64,000 nucleotides of DNA from assembly GCF_001613105.1 (NCBI RefSeq), contig NZ_BDBS01000059.1:1-64000 (forward strand), written 5' to 3'. The position numbers and the translations under genes were made by a program. This DNA is from Nocardia pseudobrasiliensis NBRC 108224. Its GTDB lineage: Bacteria; Actinomycetota; Actinomycetes; Mycobacteriales; Mycobacteriaceae. Of the stretch, positions 23,315 through 32,135 are shown one piece after another. Numbering within the stretch: position 1 is the stretch's first letter; every line of letters begins with the position of its first letter. Under the pieces are notes generated by a model. It was given only the letters and a program-made list of their open reading frames with translations, was not told the DNA's origin and did no database searches.

Positions 23315-25141
23315 TTACTTCAGGCTGATCACGTCCTCGGGCAGCGGGTCGCCGTAGAGTTCGCCGATCTGGGCGGCGTATTTGGCGGCGATCGGGCCGC
23401 GCTTGAGTTTGAGGGTCGGGGTGATCTCGTCGCCGCCGGGTTCCCAGGCCGCGGGCAGGACGCGGAAGCGCTTGATCTGTTCGACCCGCGAGAGCCTGGT
23501 ATTGCCCGCCTCGACGGCCGCGCGTACCTCGTCGAGGATTTCGGGGCGGGCGGCCAGGGTGGCGATATCGGCGTCGGGCGCGCCGAGGGATTTCGCGCGC
23601 ACGGCGGCGGTATCGGGGTCCAGCACGATCAGCGCGGCGATGTAGGGCTTGGCGTCGCCGATCGCTACCACCTGACCGATCAACGACGACACCGACTTGA
23701 CGGCGTTCTCGATATTGGTGGGGGAGATGTTCTTTCCGGCCTCGTTGATGATCAGTTCCTTCTTGCGGTCCACGATCGTCACATTGCCGTCGCCGTCGAT
23801 GGTGGCTACGTCGCCGGTGTGCAGCCAGCCCTCGGCGTCGATGGCCTCGGCGGTCTTATCGGGCATATTGCGATAGCCGCGGGTCACGATGGGGCCGCGC
23901 AGCAGCAGTTCGCCGTCGGTGTCCAACCGGATCTCGCAGTTCTTCACCACCTGTCCGACCGAACCGGGCCGCGGTCGGTCCAGACCGGTGAAGGTGCCCA
24001 CGCCCGTGGTTTCGGACATGCCCCACACCTCGGTGACCGTAAAGCCCAGGCCCATCAAATATTCCAGGGTCTCCGGCGGAATGGCGGCCGCGCCGGAGGA
24101 GGCGATGCGCAGCTCGTCCAGGCCCAGGGCCCGGCGCAGTTTCGACAGCACCAGCGCATCGGCGATCCGAAGCTGAACGCCCAGCAGCGGTGAGCCACCG
24201 TTGCCGAGGCGGGCGCGGGCGGAGGCGACGCCGACGCCGATGGCCCATTGCGCGAGCGCCCTTTTCACCGGACTCGGCTCGGTGGCCAGCTTCGCGTCGA
24301 TACCCGCCTTGATCTTCTGCCAGACGCGCGGCACCCCGAAGAACGAGGTCGGCCGGGCGTCGGGCAGGGCGGCGGCGATTTCGCGGGGATCGGGCACGCA
24401 GGTGATGCTGATACCGGTGAACAGATTCGAGCAGTGTCCCGAAATACGGTCGGCCACATGCGCGGCCGGTAGATAGGACACCGCGCGATCGTCGAATCCC
24501 ACCGGCATCGGACCCACCACCAGCGCCGCGACCTGGGCCACGACATTGGCGTGGGTGACCTCCACACCCTTGGACGGGCCGGTGGTGCCGGAGGTGTAGA
24601 TGATGGTGGCCAGATCCTCCGGCCGCACCGCCTGCCAGGTGGCGTCGAAATCGAACTCCGCCTTGGGATTCGCCTCGACATCCTCGAGCGAGACAGTGCC
24701 GGCGGCGGGACCGTCCACCACGACGATGTGCTCGAGCGCCACACCCGAACCGGTGATCGCGTCGAGGAATGCTCGCTCGGTGATAACCACCCTATTGCCC
24801 GCATTGGTGAAGATATGTGCGATCTGCTCGGTGGAGCTGGTGTTGTACACCGAGAACGGTGTCGCGCCCAGATGCAGTGCGGCGGTGTCGACGAGGTTGA
24901 ACTCGGGTCGATTGGTGAGCATGATGCCGACCGTGTCGCCATGTGCCACACCGAGTTCGGCGAGCCCCGCGGCGATGGTCCGTACCCGGCGGGCATAGTC
25001 TGCCCAGCTGATCTGCTGGGTGCCGCCGACGGTGCGCAACGCGATCTGATTCGGCCGCTGCGCGGCGGTTTGCTGGAATGCCTGCGCCACGGTGTACACC
25101 GTGGCGCCGGACTGATGAATGAAGCCGATATCTGTCGTCAT
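23315..25141 (-). CDS. Long-chain fatty acid-CoA ligase (FadD15-type)
   Basis: 608 residues. ANL superfamily: IIYTSGTTGPSKGVEVTHAN near residue 190, VWGMSETTG, WLHTGDVATIDGDGN, and the linker/lysine segment VDRKKELIINEAGKNISP. Length and motifs fit FadD15-like long-chain acyl-CoA synthetases of actinobacteria. Makes acyl-CoA from fatty acid, ATP and CoA at the inner membrane. No operon partner; 131 bp separate it from the GTP cyclohydrolase gene. Confidence 0.88.
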   Translation of the reverse strand: MTTDIGFIHQSGATVYTVAQAFQQTAAQRPNQIALRTVGGTQQISWADYARRVRTIAAGLAELGVAHGDTVGIMLTNRPEFNLVDTAALHLGATPFSVYNTSSTEQIAHIFTNAGNRVVITERAFLDAITGSGVALEHIVVVDGPAAGTVSLEDVEANPKAEFDFDATWQAVRPEDLATIIYTSGTTGPSKGVEVTHANVVAQVAALVVGPMPVGFDDRAVSYLPAAHVADRISGHCSNLFTGISITCVPDPREIAAALPDARPTSFFGVPRVWQKIKAGIDAKLATEPSPVKRALAQWAIGVGVASARARLGNGGSPLLGVQLRIADALVLSKLRRALGLDELRIASSGAAAIPPETLEYLMGLGFTVTEVWGMSETTGVGTFTGLDRPRPGSVGQVVKNCEIRLDTDGELLLRGPIVTRGYRNMPDKTAEAIDAEGWLHTGDVATIDGDGNVTIVDRKKELIINEAGKNISPTNIENAVKSVSSLIGQVVAIGDAKPYIAALIVLDPDTAAVRAKSLGAPDADIATLAARPEILDEVRAAVEAGNTRLSRVEQIKRFRVLPAAWEPGGDEITPTLKLKRGPIAAKYAAQIGELYGDPLPEDVISLK

Positions 25142-25272
25142 ATCCCTGTTCCCGATGTGTACCCGTCCGGGTCATCGGCTCGCTCCCCGGGCGAGTCGAG
25201 TGACGCGGATCACCCATCCTACGATGGGCATGCCCGAAATGTGCCGGGTCTTGCGGGAGGCAGGGCGACCGG

Positions 25273-25914
25273 TCAGTTCGGCTCGGGCGCCCAGGGCGCG
25301 TCGTCGGTCGGGATCCAGTGCCGGCGCAGGCGGCGCTTGGCGTCGAGGTAGGAGCGGGCGCGCTCGCTGAGCGCCGCGGTGCGCAGCGGGACGACCGTGA
25401 CCGTGATATCGGCCCGGCGCACGGCCTCGGCCTTGAGCGGATTATTGGTCAGCAGCTGAATCCGGTTCAGCCCCAATGCCTTCAGACTCTGTGCCGCACC
25501 GTGGTAGGTGCGGGCGTCGGGCGGGAAGCCGAGGGCCTCGTAGCTGGTGAAGGAGTCCTCGCCGGAGCGCTGGCTGTGCCGGTAGCCGCGCGCCTTGGCG
25601 ATCAGCCCGAGGCCGCGACCCTCCTGCTCGAGGTAGACGACCACGCCCGCACCCGCCTGTTGGATGAGGTCGAGGCTTTTTTCCAGTTCGGCGGCGCAGT
25701 CGCAGTCGTCGGAGCCCAGGGATTCGCTGTAGAGGCAGCGCGAGTGGATACGGACCAGACAGTCCTCGGCCGGTTCGCCGAAGATCAGGGCGTAGCCGTG
25801 ATCGATCCCGTCGCGTACCTCGCTGACCCGCAGCGGTAGTGGCGATCCGCCGCGAGTGAACACATGCCCGGTATCGGTGTCGTGTTCGGCGGGATCGGGC
25901 AGGACTGTGGTCAA
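25273..25914 (-). CDS. GTP cyclohydrolase II (RibA-type), stand-alone
   Basis: 213 residues, one RibA domain. The zinc site is in RIHSRCLYSESLGSDDCDC (three Cys), with the GTP/arginine-finger region LEQEGRGLGLIAKARGY and the tail LLTNNPLKAEAVRRADI. The reaction opens GTP with release of formate and pyrophosphate, feeding flavin or another pyrimidine product. No rib genes are nearby. It is coupled by a 4-bp overlap to an upstream PfkB-like gene, suggesting a specialised pathway rather than bulk riboflavin synthesis. Confidence 0.85.
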   Translation of the reverse strand: MTTVLPDPAEHDTDTGHVFTRGGSPLPLRVSEVRDGIDHGYALIFGEPAEDCLVRIHSRCLYSESLGSDDCDCAAELEKSLDLIQQAGAGVVVYLEQEGRGLGLIAKARGYRHSQRSGEDSFTSYEALGFPPDARTYHGAAQSLKALGLNRIQLLTNNPLKAEAVRRADITVTVVPLRTAALSERARSYLDAKRRLRRHWIPTDDAPWAPEPN

Positions 25915-27395
25915 TGCTCCTCCGAGGCTATGGTCAGGATCTGATCGATCCGATCGAGTGGGGACAGTGCGCCCGGGACGTCCAGCAGCTGGCTGGCGAC
26001 CATGGCCGCGGCGGCGAAGCGGAAGTCGCCCGGTTCGGCCGGGCGGCGGCGCTCGCGCCGGAGTAGACGATAGGCCAATGCGGCCGAGAACGCGGCGTGA
26101 GCACGCGGACTACCAGCGGGTATGGGGGAATAGGGCGGTATCAGCAGATCGAGGTCGGCCGAGCGCACATGGCAACCCGTGGATTCCATGACGCAGACCG
26201 TGCCGGTGCCGAAGGTGCGCAGGTACTGCACGATATCCGTGATATCGGCGTCCACTCCCGGTAGCAGGGCGCGCAATTCGGCCTCGGTGCCCACGAGGTA
26301 GTCCACGGCTTGCAGATACGGATACAGCCGCTGGGGTTCGCGCAGGGGCGGGCCCGCGTGCACGATCAGAGGGGGTGGTTCGGCCAGTTCGCCGATCGAG
26401 GCGAGGACCTGTTCGACCACCGCGGCGGGCTGTTCGAAACTCATCAGCACCGCGTCGGCGGTGGCGATGCCGTCGCGGCGCGCGGGCGCCAGAACGTCCT
26501 CGGCGGTCAGACTGGTGCGATCGGGACGGCAGGCGATCACCGCGGGCGGCTGGCCGGGGGCGATGATCAGGGCGGTGACCGGGGTGGGTGCGTCGGGGAC
26601 GACCTTCACGAGACTGACGTCGACGTCGTAGCGGCGCAGCCAGGTCAGCACGCGACGCCCGGCGTCGTCGTCGCCGACCGCGCACAGCAGCCGCACCTCG
26701 AGACCCAGTCGGGCGGCGGCGATCGCGCGGTTGAGCGCCTTGCCGCCGGGGGTGTCCTCGGCGGTGCCGCGGACGGCCGTATCGGGCTGCGGGGGCGTCT
26801 GGACGCGGTAGATCTGATCGATCACCGCGTCGCCGATGACGGTGACCGCGCCGAGGCGGGCGGGTGGGACGCGCTGGTCGAGTCGGTCGCCGCCGGGTGC
26901 GAAATCGTATGCGGGACGGTCGATCAGCAGCGTCGCGAGATCGGTGAAGGTGGTGCGCTCGAGCCGGGTGCGCAGGGAGCGGACCGTGGGGGCGTCGTGA
27001 TCGGGGCTGGTGTGCTGGGCGCGGTGCACGAGATCCCAGTGGGCGACGAGGTAGTCGCGTCGCGCGCCGAGATCCTCGCCGTAGAGTCGATCGAGATCCA
27101 CCGCCGTGCCGTCGGTGTCGGCGTCGGGTTGGCGCAGCATCTCGAGGTTCAGCACGGTGTCGGCGATGATGCGCTGGGTCGGCGGCAACTGGCGGGCCAG
27201 GGCGCGGACCACCTGAACCGCGACATCGGCCGCCGCCCGGTCCCGCAGCTCGGCGTTGTGCCGCACCACCGGCAGCGTGAGCAGCGGCCTGGCGTCGATT
27301 TCGGTGCTGCGCAGCCGATCCGGGCTCAGGCCCGAACGTTTGCCGAGGCGGGCCAGTACGTTCTGCACCGCCGCGACCGCGTCGTCGCGCGCCAT
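25911..27395 (-). CDS. PfkB/ribokinase-fold protein with extra N-terminal domain and altered active site
   Basis: 494 residues from ATG 27395, which has GGGAGG 11 nt upstream; GTG 27419 is an alternative. Residues 1-170 are a helical domain I do not recognise (RLYGEDLGARRDYLVAHW, RTTFTDLATLLIDRP). The rest is a PfkB domain: AVTVIGDAVIDQIY, the glycine motif PGGKALNRAIAAARLG, and VDYLVGTEAELRALLPG. The second PfkB signature, normally GAGDxF with the catalytic Asp, reads RAHAAFSAAL near residue 430, so the base is lost and kinase activity is doubtful. Stop overlaps the cyclohydrolase start. A nucleoside-binding regulatory role is possible. Confidence 0.75.
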   Translation of the reverse strand: MARDDAVAAVQNVLARLGKRSGLSPDRLRSTEIDARPLLTLPVVRHNAELRDRAAADVAVQVVRALARQLPPTQRIIADTVLNLEMLRQPDADTDGTAVDLDRLYGEDLGARRDYLVAHWDLVHRAQHTSPDHDAPTVRSLRTRLERTTFTDLATLLIDRPAYDFAPGGDRLDQRVPPARLGAVTVIGDAVIDQIYRVQTPPQPDTAVRGTAEDTPGGKALNRAIAAARLGLEVRLLCAVGDDDAGRRVLTWLRRYDVDVSLVKVVPDAPTPVTALIIAPGQPPAVIACRPDRTSLTAEDVLAPARRDGIATADAVLMSFEQPAAVVEQVLASIGELAEPPPLIVHAGPPLREPQRLYPYLQAVDYLVGTEAELRALLPGVDADITDIVQYLRTFGTGTVCVMESTGCHVRSADLDLLIPPYSPIPAGSPRAHAAFSAALAYRLLRRERRRPAEPGDFRFAAAAMVASQLLDVPGALSPLDRIDQILTIASEEH

Positions 27396-27454
27396 CCGAG
27401 CAGACACCTCCCGTCCCACGCGCTGGTTCCGTGGGTCCGAGAATAGGCCGCGTG

Positions 27455-27470
27455 ACCGGCAACTGCCGGT
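27455..27470. promoter_or_regulatory. Inverted repeat upstream of the PfkB/GCHII operon
   Basis: Perfect inverted repeat ACCGGCA-AC-TGCCGGT, 36-60 bp upstream of the two possible starts of the PfkB-like gene. It could be an operator for that operon. The 370 bp between 27420 and 27790 otherwise hold only the small frame at 27586. Confidence 0.4.
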
Positions 27471-27585
27471 TTAACGACCATGAATCCCGGCAAATACCAA
27501 CTTATCTCGGCATTTGCCCGAAAGGTACGGGTTCTGCCGAACTGTAATCGGCGATACTCGCCGGGGGACATCAGGGAGGTACCTG

Positions 27586-27684
27586 ATGCTGGGAGCGACT
27601 GTTCTCGAGCGGCGTATCCGGCGGCGCCGGGGGTGCGAACCGGTGGAACGCGAGGCCGACGCGATCGCGGTCTTCGCACGCTGA
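27586..27684 (+). CDS. 32-residue small ORF with strong ribosome site
   Basis: ATG 27586 preceded by AGGGAGGT at ideal spacing. It encodes a basic peptide (MLGATVLERRIRRRRGCEPV then EREADAIAVFAR) ending TGA at 27682-27684. The run RRIRRRRG makes it strongly cationic. It lies 106 bp upstream of two tandem small genes and may be their leader or a separate small protein. No family recognised. Confidence 0.4.
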   Translation: MLGATVLERRIRRRRGCEPVEREADAIAVFAR

Positions 27685-27790
27685 TCCACCCGTCCCTGTC
27701 CCGCGACGACCGCACCGCCCGCACCGCCCCGCCCCTCGGTGGACGCGATCGGAGTTGTGTGCGGCCGTCTTTCGCCCGTGGAGGCCGATC

Positions 27791-28063
27791 GTGACCCTGT
27801 ATGCCACCCGACGGTCGATGACCAGCAGCGTCAGTTTCGAATGGGCCGAATACGTCGAGGACGTCTCGGCGTGGCGGTTGAGCTGGCTGCCGAACCGCGA
27901 CCTCACCGAAGCCCAGGCCCGCGCCGGCATGGAACTGGCCGAGGCGTACGCCGAGGCATCGCACGACTCGGATCACACCGCGCGCTGCGCCACCGAGCTG
28001 AATCTGTCTGCGGCACAAGCGATCGCGCTGCTGACCTGGCGCGCGGACGGGAGACCGGCATGA
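27791..28063 (+). CDS. Small hypothetical protein, first of a tandem paralogous pair
   Basis: 90 residues from GTG 27791 (VTLYATRRSM). The centre carries WRLSWLPNRDLTEAQARAGMELAE, shared almost exactly with the next gene. Hydrophilic, helical, acidic; no signal peptide or membrane segment. Small actinobacterial proteins with a W-x-LSWLP...QA-x-AGM motif are known to me only as hypotheticals. Overlaps its paralogue by ATGA. Confidence 0.7.
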   Translation: MTLYATRRSMTSSVSFEWAEYVEDVSAWRLSWLPNRDLTEAQARAGMELAEAYAEASHDSDHTARCATELNLSAAQAIALLTWRADGRPA

Positions 28064-28425
28064 CCCTCCATATGACCGAATGGCTGATGATCAGCGACCG
28101 CACCCCGGAGCAGGCCTTCCGAATCCCCGGCGCGCACGAACAGTGCTGGCGGCTGAGCTGGTTGCCCGATCGGCCGCTGACCGCGGCCCAAGCGCGCGCC
28201 GGGATGGAACTGGACGAATTGCTGAGCGACCCATCGGGAGTCGACCACCAGGAGATGCTGGACATGATCGAGACCCGAGCTCGACTGTCGGGTATCGCGT
28301 ACGCCGACGCGGTTGTGGCCCTGGTTCGTCGGTCGGCGGCACGCACCCGACGTCATCTGGGCGGTCGCACCGCTAGAGAAGCCGGGGAGGTGGCGGCCTC
28401 TCCCGCTCCGGGACCGCGCGCCTAG
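28060..28425 (+). CDS. Small hypothetical protein, second of the tandem pair
   Basis: 121 residues. WRLSWLPDRPLTAAQARAGMELDE at about residues 29-52 aligns with the preceding protein, followed by a helical region (IETRARLSGIAYADAVVALVRRSAARTRRH continuing to a Pro/Ala tail). The start ATG lies in the ATGA overlap, so the two are translated together. The pair arose by duplication; both ends have diverged. Function unknown. Confidence 0.7.
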   Translation: MTLHMTEWLMISDRTPEQAFRIPGAHEQCWRLSWLPDRPLTAAQARAGMELDELLSDPSGVDHQEMLDMIETRARLSGIAYADAVVALVRRSAARTRRHLGGRTAREAGEVAASPAPGPRA

Positions 28426-28502
28426 CGACAGTGTCAGCTCGTGTCGGACTTGTCCACGCGCTCAGCGCGATTGGGCCATCGGCCCGGCTCGCCGAGAGCA
28501 GC

Positions 28503-29594
28503 TCAGGCCGACTGTTCCAGTCCTCGCTTGTGCTCCGCGCCGACGGCCTCGCGCAGGCTGTTGAATCCGCGAGCACGCAACCGCTGGGCCAGGCCGCGGT
28601 GGATGCGGCGGGTCCACAGCGGGCCGCCGTAGATGAAGCCCGTATAGCCCTGCAGCAGGGTCGCGCCCGCGAGGATGCGTTCGAAGGCCTGGTCGGGGGT
28701 TTCGATGCCGCCCACCGAGATCAGGACCAGGCGGTCGCCGACGCGGGCGTACAGGCGGCGCAGCACCTCGAGGGAGCGGTCGGCGACCGGGGGGCCGGAC
28801 AGGCCACCCGCGCCCATCGCCTCGACCTCCGCGGCCGGGGTGGCCAGGCCGTCGCGGCGAATCGTGGTGTTGGTGGCCACGATTCCGGCCAGGCCCAATT
28901 CCACGGCGAGGTCGGCGGCGGCGTCGATATCGTCGTCGGACAGATCGGGGGCGATCTTCACCAGGACCGGCACGTCCACGCTGTCGAGGACCGCGCGCAG
29001 CAGCGGGCGCAGCGAGGCCACGGCCTGCAGATCGCGCAGGCCCGGAGTATTGGGCGAGCTGACATTGACCACCACGAAATCGGCCAGCGGGCCGAGCAGC
29101 CGCGCGCTGGTGACATAGTCCGCGGCGGCCGCGTCGGCGGGCACGACCTTGGTCTTGCCGATATTGGCGCCGATCGGCACACCACCGGGACGGCGGCGGC
29201 GCAGGCGTTCCGCGGCGGCGGCCGCACCGTGGTTGTTGAAGCCCATCCGGTTGATCAGACCGCGGTCGGCGGGCAGCCGGTACAGGCGCGGCGCGGGATT
29301 ACCCGGTTGGGCGTGGGCGGTGACTGTGCCGATCTCGGCGAATCCGAAACCCAGTGGGCCCCAGGCGTTCACGCCCTCGGCGTCCTTGTCGAATCCGGCG
29401 GCCAGCCCGAGCGGGGCGGGGAAGTCGACGCCGAAGGCGCGGGTGGCCAGGATCGGATCCGCGGGGGCGGTGACGCGGGCGAGCAGCGCGCGCAGCCCGG
29501 GCACCGCGGTGGCCAGGCGCATCGCGCCGAAGGCCAGGTGGTGAATGCGTTCGGGCGGCAGCAGGAACATCAACCGCAGTAGTAGCGAGTACAT
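28503..29594 (-). CDS. pyrD: Dihydroorotate dehydrogenase (quinone), class 2
   Basis: 363 residues from ATG 29594. An N-terminal helical membrane-association segment (MYSLLLRLMFLLPPERIHHLAFG) is typical of class 2 enzymes that pass electrons to quinone. FMN barrel motifs are LGLAAGFDKDAEGVNAW, EIGTVTAHAQPGNPAPRLYRLP, INRMGFNNHG, and the catalytic Ser in NVSSPNTPGLR. Converts dihydroorotate to orotate in pyrimidine synthesis. Follows lppL and the DUF5703 gene in the same direction, as in mycobacteria (Rv2137c-Rv2139 region). Confidence 0.95.
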   Translation of the reverse strand: MYSLLLRLMFLLPPERIHHLAFGAMRLATAVPGLRALLARVTAPADPILATRAFGVDFPAPLGLAAGFDKDAEGVNAWGPLGFGFAEIGTVTAHAQPGNPAPRLYRLPADRGLINRMGFNNHGAAAAAERLRRRRPGGVPIGANIGKTKVVPADAAAADYVTSARLLGPLADFVVVNVSSPNTPGLRDLQAVASLRPLLRAVLDSVDVPVLVKIAPDLSDDDIDAAADLAVELGLAGIVATNTTIRRDGLATPAAEVEAMGAGGLSGPPVADRSLEVLRRLYARVGDRLVLISVGGIETPDQAFERILAGATLLQGYTGFIYGGPLWTRRIHRGLAQRLRARGFNSLREAVGAEHKRGLEQSA

Positions 29595-29602
29595 GCGGCC
29601 GC

Positions 29603-29869
29603 TCACATCCCCGGTTCCGGGGTGGGGACGGCGGTTTTGCGCCGTCTGAGCAGGACGCGGCGGCTGCCGTCGGTATAGGCGCGCACCCGCGAGAGCTCCC
29701 AGCCGCCGAATTCGGCCTGGATGGCCAGGCGCATGGAGGCGGTCACCCGGTTCACATCGGGCGGCAGGCGTAAGGGGACGTATTCGTATTCCCCCTCCTG
29801 GGTGGTTTCCTCCCAGCCCGCCGGGAGCGTGGGTCGGCGTTGCGAACGGTGCGCCGAGGCCTGAGTCAT
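29603..29869 (-). CDS. DUF5703-family protein
   Basis: 88 residues. EYEYVPLRLPPDVNRVTASMRLAIQAEFGGWELSRVR (written here only to identify the family) spans its centre and is the conserved DUF5703 core, ending with a basic RRVLLRRRK. Cytosolic, no known function. Its ATG shares one base with the lppL stop (TGATG), which fixes the start at 29869 and indicates coupling; pyrD starts 8 nt after its stop. Confidence 0.85.
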   Translation of the reverse strand: MTQASAHRSQRRPTLPAGWEETTQEGEYEYVPLRLPPDVNRVTASMRLAIQAEFGGWELSRVRAYTDGSRRVLLRRRKTAVPTPEPGM

Positions 29870-30918
29870 CACTGCCCTCTCTTCCTCTGGTCCGCGCCGA
29901 TCCGCTGCAGACCGTCACCGGTCGCGGATCCCACGAACATCTCACCGGTGCGGTCATCGATCGACACCGAATTCGGCTGGCGTACCGTCGTGAAGCGTCC
30001 CGCTTCTTCCGGTATACCCTTCGACAGGTCGTAGCCGACCACTTCGTTGCTGCCGGTCAGCGTCACCCACACGGTCTCGGTCGAACGATCGTAGGCGAGT
30101 GCGTAGGGCGACGAGCCTACCGGGAATCGCTGCCGCAATACGAGCGGATCGGCCGTGTACACCAGCAGTGCGCCGCCGGAGGTGTCGGTGGCCAGCAGGC
30201 GGCCGAAGTGGTCGGCGATGAGCGCGGTCGCGCCGCGACCCGCGCGCAGCGCCAGGCCGGGACGACCTTTGCCCAGGTCGAGCTGGGTCAGCATGGTCTG
30301 ATCGCGGTCGAGTACGGCCAGCGCGTCACCCGCGGCGGCGATCGCGTCGAGCTTGCCCAGACCGGTGACGGTGTCGCGGACCGGGTCCGCCTTGTCGTCG
30401 AGCGCGCGGATCTCGACCTTGCCGCCGTCCAGCGCCAGCGCGATGGTGCCGTCGGGGCGGCGGGTCAGCGCGCGGACGGTCGCGTCGACGGGCGTGGCGC
30501 GGACGGTCGCGGCGGCCGGATCCAGGTGCAGCACTTGGGTTCCCGCGGCGAGCAGGATCTCACCCGGCGCGCCGAGCGCCCATGAGGTGGCCGGTGCGGG
30601 CAGGGCGACCGGGCGCAGCGCGCCGGTGGCCGGATCGAGTACGCGTACGCCGCGGCCGTCGGCGTCGAGCATGACCACGCGGCCGCTGGCGGGCTCGCTC
30701 AGGATCGCGGCGATCGGCGCGGTGGCGAGCACGGTTCCGGAGGCCGGACGCGCGGGTACCGGCGCGACCGCGGCGACGCCGGGCGCGCCCGCGGGCACGG
30801 CCGCCGGATCGTCATCCTTTTTCGAGCAGCCGGTCACGACCGCGACCGCGAGGGTCGCCGCGACCAGCACCGGCAGCGCCCGCCGCCGGACCGGTCGGTT
30901 CCCCTGGGGACCGCGCAT
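29869..30918 (-). CDS. lppL: LppL-like beta-propeller lipoprotein
   Basis: 349 residues. Signal peptide with basic n-region, hydrophobic LPVLVAATLAVAVVTGC and lipobox VTGC, so surface-anchored. After a Pro/Ala linker come repeated four-stranded blades (GRVVMLDADGRGVRVLDP, TVRALTRRPDGTIALAL, QPNSVSIDDRTGEMFVG), a YncE/PQQ-type beta-propeller. Binding partner unknown. Position before DUF5703 and pyrD matches Rv2138 lppL of M. tuberculosis. Confidence 0.82.
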   Translation of the reverse strand: MRGPQGNRPVRRRALPVLVAATLAVAVVTGCSKKDDDPAAVPAGAPGVAAVAPVPARPASGTVLATAPIAAILSEPASGRVVMLDADGRGVRVLDPATGALRPVALPAPATSWALGAPGEILLAAGTQVLHLDPAAATVRATPVDATVRALTRRPDGTIALALDGGKVEIRALDDKADPVRDTVTGLGKLDAIAAAGDALAVLDRDQTMLTQLDLGKGRPGLALRAGRGATALIADHFGRLLATDTSGGALLVYTADPLVLRQRFPVGSSPYALAYDRSTETVWVTLTGSNEVVGYDLSKGIPEEAGRFTTVRQPNSVSIDDRTGEMFVGSATGDGLQRIGADQRKRGQ

Positions 30919-31117
30919 GCACCGAACTCCTTCTCACCCGCCACTCATGCGTACCTCTTCATCTGACCATGGTGACCGAGGCGGGCCGCTCACCGGGGTG
31001 GTTCCGCCGGGAAGGACCGGCTCACGCACCGGATGGTCGAGGGCCGCCGACTCGGCAGGCTGTCGGTGGTCGGGGTTACCGTGGGAAGTGAACAGCAGTC
31101 GAAACAGGGAGTCCCGG

Positions 31118-31465
31118 ATGAAAACAGACCCTACGTCTGCGTTCGTCTGTGAAGACATTACCGTGGGTCCGTTCGCGCACGGATTCGGTGTGACCGGGGA
31201 TGGTCGCTCGTTCGCGTTCCGCACGATGCGCTCCACCCTGCGGCTGGAGATCTATCGCCCCGGAATTCCCACCGCGGTCCCCGGACCCGACGATGTGGTC
31301 GCCGTCGCCGAGGCCCCGGTCACCGATATCGATCTCGACGACGAACGCAGTATCGCCGCCCTGGTCCGCGATCTGGTTCCCACCGCGCTGCCCATCCGCG
31401 CGCACGGACCGACCACCGTGCGCGCCCTGCTGGGCAGGCTCAGCGCCGTCATCGAGGCGATGTAA
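31118..31465 (+). CDS. Hypothetical protein
   Basis: 115 residues from ATG 31118, with AGGGAG 6 nt before it. Soluble, acidic, mixed alpha/beta (EDITVGPFAHGFGVTGDGRSFAFRT, RSTLRLEIYRPGIPTAVPGPDDVVAVAEA, the latter like a small beta-sheet). No family recognised, no membrane segment. It diverges from lppL by about 200 bp that hold no other gene. Confidence 0.65.
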   Translation: MKTDPTSAFVCEDITVGPFAHGFGVTGDGRSFAFRTMRSTLRLEIYRPGIPTAVPGPDDVVAVAEAPVTDIDLDDERSIAALVRDLVPTALPIRAHGPTTVRALLGRLSAVIEAM

Positions 31466-31598
31466 TTCGGCACTGGGTGTGAAAACGCATGCCGCGCAAT
31501 ACCTTCGCAACCCCTCGCGCCGCAGCTCGGTGATCTTCGCCGGACATGACAGACTGTAGGAGAACTACCGGTAACTTCGACCTTCGGCGAGGACGGGA

Positions 31599-32132
31599 AT
31601 GGCAGTGCGACGTTCGGTGGGCGTGGCGGTGGCGCTGGCGGCCGCGGCGATGGCGGCCGCGGGCTGTGACAGCGGTTCCGACGAGGCGTCGGTGGCCGCG
31701 GCGCGCTCCTCGGCCTATGCGGCGCTGACCTCGTCGTCACAGGCCGCCGCGAGCAGCCGCGCCAACCGGCCCCCGATCCCGACCGCCGCGCAGCTGGATA
31801 CCCAGATCAAACGCGCGCTGGATCCCGCGCTGCCCGACAGCGAGCGCACCGATCTGATTCAGGACGGCGCGGCGTTCAAGGACGCCATCCCCGATATGTA
31901 CAAGGCGATGCACGACAATCCGCGGGCCGTCTACGGCGTGGTGGATCCGGTATTCGACAACCACGACGGCACCCTGACCGCGACCATGCGCCTGGACAAG
32001 GACGGCACCGGCACCAACGTGCGCACCACGATCGTGCACTTCGTCGACGAGAACGGTGCGTGGAAGATCTCGCGGACCGATCTGTGCGGCATTCTGCGCT
32101 CGGCCGACTACAAGACCTCCGCCTGCGGCTGA
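31599..32132 (+). CDS. Mtb12-like (low-molecular-weight antigen) lipoprotein
   Basis: 177 residues. Signal peptide with lipobox AAAGC near residue 24, Ala/Ser-rich linker, then a domain with the Mtb12/CFP-2 pattern: PTAAQLDTQIKRALDPALPDSERTDLIQDG, VVDPVFDNHDGTLTATMRLD, WKISRTDLCGILRSADY with a C-terminal Cys pair. Secreted or surface-anchored; family function unknown. The MMPL transporter starts 3 nt after its stop, so they form an operon. Confidence 0.78.
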   Translation: MAVRRSVGVAVALAAAAMAAAGCDSGSDEASVAAARSSAYAALTSSSQAAASSRANRPPIPTAAQLDTQIKRALDPALPDSERTDLIQDGAAFKDAIPDMYKAMHDNPRAVYGVVDPVFDNHDGTLTATMRLDKDGTGTNVRTTIVHFVDENGAWKISRTDLCGILRSADYKTSACG

Positions 32133-32135
32133 TCC

